In this document: positions 57,426-64,000 of the stretch, piece by piece | Numbering within the stretch: the stretch's first letter is position 1 | Layout of the letters: each line of letters begins with the position of its first letter | Assembly (NCBI RefSeq): GCF_023715155.1 | Contig: NZ_JAMBNQ010000011.1 | Coordinates: 1 to 64,000, forward strand | Reading direction: 5' to 3' | Source of the DNA: Neobacillus mesonae | GTDB lineage: Bacteria > Bacillota > Bacilli > Bacillales > Cytobacillaceae | DNA: 64,000 nt | Translations under genes and position numbers: made by a program | Notes under the pieces: model-generated | What the model was told of the DNA's origin: nothing | What the model saw: only the letters and a program-made list of their open reading frames with translations | The model's database searches: none

Positions 57426-57461
57426 TGCAATCTCGCTCCTTATATAATCATAACTTTTTCT

Positions 57462-57490
57462 ATTATATAAAACATTTGTATCTTTTTCAT
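57462..57490 (-). promoter_or_regulatory. Promoter of rpoY-rnjA
   Basis: On the minus strand ATGAAA (57485-57490) and TATAAT (57462-57467) with a 17-base spacer, 36 bases before rpoY. The -35 matches consensus at four of six positions. Confidence 0.55.
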
Positions 57491-58124
57491 TTATTTTCTT
57501 TGGAATTATTATGACTATGGAAAAAACTATGTAAAAAAAACATCACTGGTTAAACTTTACAATAACGAAGGAGCCCTTCGCAACTTTGAAGGGCTCAAAA
57601 AGTTTTTAAGTAAAAGTTAAAAAATAAAATTAAACTTTAAGAATTTTCCAGTTTCAGTACTTAGGCTTCAGTGGTCTGAAGTCAACATTGGTATTTTGCT
57701 TGCACGGGATACTTGATAAACAGCTGCTGAGAGAATTTGCTTCACAGTGAACATGCCGTGCTTGGTCCAAAGGCGCCTTCGCATTTTTCGATTAAGCAAT
57801 TGATTTTTTTCGTAATAAATCTTTCCACTGTCTTAAGAGCTTTTTCCTTAGCTTCTTTAACATAGTGGTTTCATCTCCTTAATTTTATTTTAAACTTTCC
57901 TTGTCCAAAGTGAAAGGTCTGCAATGACAAAATAATGAAATTCTTTTAGATGTGCTCTAAATCGCCGATCATATCTTGTTTTACTATTATTATATGATGA
58001 AAATATTTATTCTTTCATGGTTAATCATGGAATCAGAAAAGCTATAAATTGACTTTTCATTTATTATCGTATAGGGTTTTAAAGAGATTATGCAGGGAAC
58101 TGTTTTTGACAGGGGAGAAAGTAA
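57491..58124. other. 634-base region with a hairpin and no established gene
   Basis: Contains a perfect GAGCCCTTC/GAAGGGCTC hairpin (57571-57596) flanked by A-rich sequence on the right, which could end a minus-strand transcript. Further right lie a short cationic peptide frame (57792-57863) and the ribosome site of ykrA. No known RNA motif was recognised. Confidence 0.5.
57792..57863 (-). CDS. Possible 23-residue cationic amphipathic peptide
   Basis: MLKKLRKKLLRQWKDLLRKK and three more residues. It has ten Lys/Arg and a regular leucine spacing, so it would form an amphipathic cationic helix. AAGGAG lies 11 bases before the ATG, longer than ideal. A hairpin 200 bases downstream could end its transcript. 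Not recognised; coding status is uncertain. Confidence 0.35.
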   Translation of the reverse strand: MLKKLRKKLLRQWKDLLRKKSIA

Positions 58125-58895
58125 ATGAAGAAAATTGTGTTTTTTGATATAGATGGGACATTACTGGATCATCAAAAAAATCTTCCTGCCAGTACAAAAA
58201 AAGCAATCGAATTGTTAAAGAAAAACGGCGTATTTGTCGCTATTGCTACTGGCAGAGCGCCATTTATGTTTGAAGGATTACGCAAAGAACTTGATATTGA
58301 TTCTTTTGTTAGTTTTAATGGTCAATTTGTTGTTTTTGAGAATGAGGTAATTTATAGAAATGAATTATCTAGACAGGAATTAGAACGTTTTTTAAGGGAA
58401 ACCGAGCAGAATCGGCATCCTTTGATATTTATGAATGAAAGCACTATGAAGAGCAGTGTGAAGCATCACCCTTTTATAGAGGAGAGTATGGCTGACTTAG
58501 GATTCTCTCATCCAGAGGAAGATGTTAATTTTTATAAAAAACATACTATTTATCAATCCTTACTCTTTTGCAAAGAAAATGAGGAGCAGCAATATATAAA
58601 TAATTTTGAACGTTTTCAATTTATTCGCTGGCATCCGTTAAGTTGTGATGTTTTACCAAAGGGCGGTTCTAAAGCTGAAGGGATCAAGAAAATGATTGAT
58701 CGCTTGGGATTTGAATTAAAAGACGTATATGCATTTGGAGACGGCTTAAATGACATTGATATGCTGAAGGCTGTTGGAACTGGTGTGGCAATGGGGAATG
58801 GAGTCTCTAAAGCAAAAGAAGCGGCGGATTATATTACAGCTGATGTCTCTGACAATGGTGTCTGGCATGGGTTAAAAGAGTTGAAACTTATATAA
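58125..58895 (+). CDS. ykrA: HAD-IIB (Cof-type) phosphatase YkrA
   Basis: A 256-residue phosphatase of the haloacid dehalogenase superfamily. Motif I FFDIDGTLLD, motif II ATGRAP, cap domain (about 85-185), motif III lysine in LPKGGSKAEGI and motif IV FGDGLNDIDML are complete. The substrate is probably a small phosphorylated metabolite. GGGGAGAAAG precedes the ATG. It is convergent with def. Confidence 0.88.
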   Translation: MKKIVFFDIDGTLLDHQKNLPASTKKAIELLKKNGVFVAIATGRAPFMFEGLRKELDIDSFVSFNGQFVVFENEVIYRNELSRQELERFLRETEQNRHPLIFMNESTMKSSVKHHPFIEESMADLGFSHPEEDVNFYKKHTIYQSLLFCKENEEQQYINNFERFQFIRWHPLSCDVLPKGGSKAEGIKKMIDRLGFELKDVYAFGDGLNDIDMLKAVGTGVAMGNGVSKAKEAADYITADVSDNGVWHGLKELKLI

Positions 58896-58899
58896 ATAG

Positions 58900-58929
58900 A
58901 AAACCCGGTTCAGATTGAGCCGGGTTTTT
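58900..58929. terminator. Terminator between ykrA and def
   Basis: AAACCCGG/CCGGGTTT with TTTT on the plus side. Confidence 0.88.
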
Positions 58930-59482
58930 AGCTGGTGATTTCAATGGCATCTTCAATTGGTTTAAAAGGATTCTTTTTATCAATATGGTCATAAAACATG
59001 ATTCCATTTAAATGGTCAATTTCATGCTGGAAACAGATAGCAGGAAGGCCTCTTAAGCGGATTTTTACCTCTTCACCGTCCACATTGAAGCCTTTTACTG
59101 TCACTCTAGCATACCTTGGAACATAGCCAGGGATTGCTTCATCTACCGAAAGACAGCCTTCTCCAGATTTTAAATAGCTCTTTTCCACTGAATGGCTAAT
59201 AATTTTAGGGTTGAAAAGGGCATAGCTATAAAGTTCACCCTTATCACCTGTTACATGAACAGCAATCATTCGTTTTGATACATTGATTTGCGGCGCAGCA
59301 AGACCAATCCCTGGACGCAAACCGTATTTTTTTGCGATTTCACTATCTTGGCTATTAATCACGAATTCCAAAAGACTGGTTAATATTTGCTTATCTTCTT
59401 CAGACGGCGGCAAAAGGACTTCTTCAGCCGTTTTTCGAAGTGTAGGATGGCCATCTCTAATGATATCCTCCATCGTTAACAT
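58928..59482 (-). CDS. def: Peptide deformylase
   Basis: Removes the formyl group from nascent N-termini. The 184-residue metalloenzyme has all three motifs: GIGLAAPQ (58-65), EGCLS (108-112, Cys110) and HEIDH (153-157). Length and position match B. subtilis YkrB (Def). AGGAGTG precedes the ATG. Divergent from ykyA. Confidence 0.96.
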   Translation of the reverse strand: MLTMEDIIRDGHPTLRKTAEEVLLPPSEEDKQILTSLLEFVINSQDSEIAKKYGLRPGIGLAAPQINVSKRMIAVHVTGDKGELYSYALFNPKIISHSVEKSYLKSGEGCLSVDEAIPGYVPRYARVTVKGFNVDGEEVKIRLRGLPAICFQHEIDHLNGIMFYDHIDKKNPFKPIEDAIEITS

Positions 59483-59639
59483 ATACGTTCACTCCTGTAA
59501 TTCAAATAAAGTAATATGCAAATAGTCTACCAGACAATTTCCTAAATGTTAATAAAAGCGTCTGAATCGTCCGGTTTGAATTGTAAAACAAGACATGAAT
59601 CGTTATAGTATAGAGTGGTAAGGAGGGGGCTGATTTCTA

Positions 59640-60296
59640 ATGAAAAGGAAAGGATATTTTTTTACAATAATTGCAGCGATGTGTGTAATATTTTCGGGAT
59701 GTTCTCAAAAAAATAACGCGGTTGAGGATATCTATCAGGTATTAGAAAAAACGGTTGCAAAAGAAAAGGTATTTGAGGAGCAGCAGGAACCGCTTGTCAG
59801 GTTAGAGAAGAAAGAAAAAGAAATGTATGATCAGATTATCCATTTGGGCATGAAACAATATGATCAAATTGTTAAGCTGTCTGATCAAGCCCTTTCTTCA
59901 GTAGAAAAAAGAAAAGATTTAATGGAAAAAGAAACAGAAAGTATAAAGGAATCTGAAAGTGAATTTCGAAAAATCGGAGAGCTTAAAGAAAAATTAGAGG
60001 ATCCTGATTTAAAAAAAATCACAGAAGAATTATCCGATATTATGATGAAAAGATACAGAGCGCACGAAGAGTTATACAAAGAATATTCAGTTGCTCTTGA
60101 AAATGACAAAAAATTATATGAAATGTTTAAAAACAAAAATCTTCCATTGTCAGCTCTGGAGGAACAAGTAAAAAAAATAAATGTTATGTATAAACGGATT
60201 TCTACGGCAAATGAAAATTTTAATCAATTGACCGAACAGTATAATGCAAAGAAGGCAGCTTTTTATAAAAAAGCAGATTTAACGACAAAAAAATAA
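59640..60296 (+). CDS. ykyA: Cell-wall-associated lipoprotein YkyA
   Basis: A 218-residue lipoprotein (lipobox FSGC, Cys21) whose mature part is almost entirely charged coiled coil, matching YkyA, annotated as a putative cell-wall binding lipoprotein. Function is unknown. GGAGGGG lies upstream of the ATG. It is located between def and pdhA, as in B. subtilis. Confidence 0.88.
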   Translation: MKRKGYFFTIIAAMCVIFSGCSQKNNAVEDIYQVLEKTVAKEKVFEEQQEPLVRLEKKEKEMYDQIIHLGMKQYDQIVKLSDQALSSVEKRKDLMEKETESIKESESEFRKIGELKEKLEDPDLKKITEELSDIMMKRYRAHEELYKEYSVALENDKKLYEMFKNKNLPLSALEEQVKKINVMYKRISTANENFNQLTEQYNAKKAAFYKKADLTTKK

Positions 60297-60307
60297 TGAT
60301 TTCAGAA

Positions 60308-60337
60308 AATCGGCTTATCGACAGTCGATTTTTTTCT
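60308..60337 (+). terminator. Terminator after ykyA
   Basis: AAATCG/CGATTT stem with a longer loop and seven T; the stem is short. Confidence 0.65.
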
Positions 60338-60463
60338 ATATTATAACAGTGCTTAAAAATGTGCGATTTTGTATAACAGCCTATTAAAAAGTAATAACAC
60401 AGAGGAATTTAAAATATAAAATTTAATAAGTTTATCGTGATGAAAAATTATTAGGTTAAGTAT

Positions 60464-60492
60464 TTGACGCATTTAATTGAATGATGTAAACT
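60464..60492 (+). promoter_or_regulatory. Candidate pdh operon promoter
   Basis: TTGACG (60464-60469) and TAAACT (60487-60492), 17-base spacer, about 260 bases before pdhA. The implied leader of about 250 bases is A/T-rich and shows no clear riboswitch or terminator. Confidence 0.65.
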
Positions 60493-60633
60493 CAATATGA
60501 ATTCGATAATTGTATTAATTTTTATCAGATAAAAATTGATACAGTTTTATCTGTTATAGGATAGTGATTTTTGGGTTTTAAGTTATCTTTTCTGTGAAAA
60601 GCTAATGAGTAATGATACCTAAATTCACTGTAA

Positions 60634-61866
<1,233 letters not shown>

Positions 61867-61869
61867 GTC

Positions 61870-62847
61870 ATGGCTCAAATGACAATGATTCAAGCAATTA
61901 CTGATGCACTGCGTACCGAACTGAAAAAAGATCCAAAAACTTTAGTTTTTGGAGAAGATGTTGGTGTTAACGGTGGTGTTTTCCGGGCAACTGAAGGACT
62001 TCAAAATGAATTTGGCGAAGACCGTGTATTTGATACACCACTAGCAGAATCGGGTATTGGCGGTCTATCTATCGGTCTTGCATTACAAGGATTCCGTCCA
62101 ATTCCGGAGATTCAATTCTTTGGGTTCGTGTTTGAAGTAATGGACTCAATTGCTGGACAAATGTCACGTATGCGTTACCGTTCTGGCGGTCGTTATCATA
62201 TGCCAATCACTGTTCGCTCGCCATTTGGCGGTGGTGTTCATACGCCTGAACTTCACTCAGATAGCTTGGAAGGTTTAATGGCACAAACACCTGGATTAAA
62301 AGTGGTTGTTCCGTCAACACCATACGATGCAAAAGGTTTACTGCTTTCATCAATTCGTGATAATGATCCTGTTATTTTCCTTGAGCATTTAAAATTGTAT
62401 CGTGCATTCCGTGAGGAAGTTCCTGAGGAAGAATATACAATTCCACTAGGAAAAGCTGACGTAAAACGTGAAGGAACTGATTTATCAATCTTCACATATG
62501 GGGCAATGGTTCATGAATCACTTAAAGCGGCTGATGAACTTCAAAAAGAAGGATATTCAGTTGAAGTTGTCGACCTAAGAACAATTAGTCCTTTAGATAT
62601 TGAAACAATCATTGCATCTGTAGAGAAAACTGGACGTGCCATTGTAGTGCAGGAAGCGCAAAAACAAGCTGGTATTGCTGCAAATGTCATTTCTGAAATT
62701 AATGAACGTGCAATTCTAAGTCTTGACGCACCGGTATTACGTGTTGCTGCAGCAGATACGGTATATCCATTCTCTCAAGCAGAATCAGTGTGGCTTCCAA
62801 ATTACAAAGATGTAATGGAAACGGCTAAAAAAGTTTTAACATTCTAA
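61870..62847 (+). CDS. pdhB: Pyruvate dehydrogenase E1 beta
   Basis: The beta chain of E1, which completes the thiamine site with its pyrimidine-binding domain ([18 protein letters not shown], with Glu near residue 29) and has a transketolase C-terminal domain. 325 residues as in B. subtilis. It starts three bases after pdhA's stop. Confidence 0.96.
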   Translation: MAQMTMIQAITDALRTELKKDPKTLVFGEDVGVNGGVFRATEGLQNEFGEDRVFDTPLAESGIGGLSIGLALQGFRPIPEIQFFGFVFEVMDSIAGQMSRMRYRSGGRYHMPITVRSPFGGGVHTPELHSDSLEGLMAQTPGLKVVVPSTPYDAKGLLLSSIRDNDPVIFLEHLKLYRAFREEVPEEEYTIPLGKADVKREGTDLSIFTYGAMVHESLKAADELQKEGYSVEVVDLRTISPLDIETIIASVEKTGRAIVVQEAQKQAGIAANVISEINERAILSLDAPVLRVAAADTVYPFSQAESVWLPNYKDVMETAKKVLTF

Positions 62848-62853
62848 TAGATA

Positions 62854-62882
62854 AGGGAAATAGACATGTGTTCTGTTTCCCT
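62854..62882 (+). terminator. Intercistronic hairpin pdhB-pdhC
   Basis: AGGGAAA-AGA/TCT-TTTCCCT stem without a T run, in the 87-base gap. It may be a processing or mRNA stability element rather than a terminator. Confidence 0.5.
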
Positions 62883-62934
62883 ATTACTTCTAAAAAAACT
62901 GCCTCAAAAACAATTATTAGGAGGATGAGTCCCA

Positions 62935-64000
62935 GTGTCATTTCAATTTAAAATGCCTGACATCGGTGAAGGTCTGCATGAGGGCGAAATTGTCAAATGG
63001 TTTATTAAACCAGGCGATAAAGTAAACGAAGATGATGTACTTTGTGAAATACAAAATGATAAATCCGTTGTAGAAATTCCTTCCCCTGTTGAAGGAACAG
63101 TAATCGATGTATTAGTGGAAGAGGGGACAGTTGCAACTGTTGGACAAGTCCTTGTAACCTTTGATGCACCAGGATACGAGGATTTACAATTTAAAGGCGA
63201 TCACGGTGAAGAAGAAGCTAAGCCGGAAGAAAAGGCAGCTCCACAAGCAGCTCCTGAGGTTAAAGCTGAACCTGCAGCACAAGCAGCTCCACAACCAGCT
63301 GTTACTGCAGCACCGCAAGCAGAAGTCGATCCTAATCGTCGAATTATTGCAATGCCATCTGTTAGAAAGTATGCTCGTGAAAAAGGCGTTGATATTCATT
63401 TAGTAGCTGGATCTGGAGATAACGGCCGAATCATGAAAGGCGATATCGATGCATTCTTAAATGGCGGAGCACAAGCTGCGCAAGAAGCAAAAGCCGAAAC
63501 AGCAGAAACTGCTGTAAGCAAAGTTGAAGCTGCTATTCCGCAAGGTCAATATCCTGAAACACGTGAAAAACTCAGCGGAATTCGTAAGGCGATTGCAAAA
63601 GCTATGGTTAACTCTAAACATACAGCGCCTCACGTTACTTTGATGGATGAAGTGGATGTAACAAAACTTGTTGCTCATCGTAAAAAATTCAAGGAAGTGG
63701 CAGCAGGAAAAGGTATCAAATTAACTTACCTTCCTTATGTTGTTAAAGCTTTAACGAGTGCATTACGTGAATATCCAGTTTTAAATACATCAATTGATGA
63801 TGCGGCAGGAGAAATTGTTCATAAGCATTACTTCAACATTGGTATTGCTGCAGATACAGATAAAGGCTTATTAGTTCCTGTTGTTAAAGATGCTGATCGT
63901 AAATCTGTATTCACTATTTCACAAGAAATTAATGAATTGGCAGATAAAGCACGCAGCGGCAAATTAGCTCCAGATGAAATGAAAGGCGGATCTTGCACAA
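62935..64000 (+). CDS. pdhC: Pyruvate dehydrogenase E2 (dihydrolipoyl acetyltransferase), 5' part
   Basis: E2 carries the swinging lipoyl arm and forms acetyl-CoA. Visible: a lipoyl domain with Lys43 in QNDKSVVEI, an Ala/Pro/Gln-rich linker (about 95-125), the E3-binding domain ([14 protein letters not shown] ... GRIMKGDI), a second linker, and most of the catalytic domain's N-terminal half ([22 protein letters not shown]). The frame remains open at the window edge after 355 codons, so the C-terminus with the catalytic His is missing. GTG start with AGGAGG upstream. Confidence 0.95.
   Translation, partial: MSFQFKMPDIGEGLHEGEIVKWFIKPGDKVNEDDVLCEIQNDKSVVEIPSPVEGTVIDVLVEEGTVATVGQVLVTFDAPGYEDLQFKGDHGEEEAKPEEKAAPQAAPEVKAEPAAQAAPQPAVTAAPQAEVDPNRRIIAMPSVRKYAREKGVDIHLVAGSGDNGRIMKGDIDAFLNGGAQAAQEAKAETAETAVSKVEAAIPQGQYPETREKLSGIRKAIAKAMVNSKHTAPHVTLMDEVDVTKLVAHRKKFKEVAAGKGIKLTYLPYVVKALTSALREYPVLNTSIDDAAGEIVHKHYFNIGIAADTDKGLLVPVVKDADRKSVFTISQEINELADKARSGKLAPDEMKGGSCT

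Overview
The window is chromosomal DNA from a low-GC, endospore-forming member of the Bacillaceae. The evidence is an alpha/beta-type SASP, a CotY/CotZ-type coat protein, two YjcZ-type sporulation miniproteins, two Spo0-type sensor kinases with a Spo0E-type phosphatase, SigI/RsgI, CtsR-type operators, and gene order recalled from Bacillus subtilis. From about 12.8 kb to the right end the backbone follows the B. subtilis order sigI-rsgI-sspD ... kinE-mtnE ... spo0E ... kinD-mhqR ... clpE-ykvI ... ykvS ... ptsHI ... ykwC ... patA-ykyB ... ykuE ... ykuI-ykuJ-ykuL(darB)-ccpC-dapH-dapL ... ktrC-rnjA-rpoY-ykrA-def-ykyA-pdhABC. Blocks not in that order interrupt it.

Layout. 0-9.1 kb: the 3' end of a group II intron, a lipoprotein cytochrome c, a standalone trpB, the complete des-desK-desR cold-sensing membrane-fluidity module with its operator, a YugF hydrolase, an IDEAL-domain protein, a YczE-family membrane protein, an SRPBCC/CoxG-like protein, and sporulation genes. 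9.1-17.7 kb: an FtsH paralogue, release factor 3, the SigI/RsgI heat and envelope stress pair, a SASP, and a B12-binding radical SAM protein. 17.9-21.4 kb: a two-gene 2-oxoacid:ferredoxin oxidoreductase (gamma-delta fusion followed by alpha-beta fusion), unexpected inside this backbone. 21.5-28.5 kb: kinE-like kinase, mtnE, spo0E-like phosphatase, a fosmidomycin-type exporter, kinD and mhqR, so inputs to and a drain from the sporulation phosphorelay sit together. 28.7-35 kb: M3 peptidase, clpE with CtsR operators, ykvI, a CPBP protein and ykvS. 35.1-41.2 kb: carbon uptake, with a cre site, glpK, a terminator-containing leader, glpD and ptsHI; the glycerol kinase keeps the histidine that the PTS phosphorylates in related enzymes. 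41.3-47.8 kb: an unusual SDR, a lipoprotein, ykwC, patA, ykyB, Tat-exported ykuE and a C39-type lipoprotein. 48-57.5 kb: ykuI (degenerate EAL), ykuJ, darB, an inserted DHA2 transporter, ccpC, the acetyl branch of lysine/DAP synthesis (dapH-dapL), ktrC, rnjA and rpoY. 58-64 kb: ykrA, def, ykyA, pdhA, pdhB and the start of pdhC, cut by the window edge.

No CRISPR array, tRNA, rRNA or complete prophage was seen. The least explained signals are two intergenic segments (43573-43731 and 46860-46985) that look structured and share a sequence core, an imperfect tandem repeat at 24691-24803, a degenerate intron domain V at the left edge, and a short cationic peptide ORF at 57792-57863. All family names come from motif reading and recalled homologues; no database search was run.
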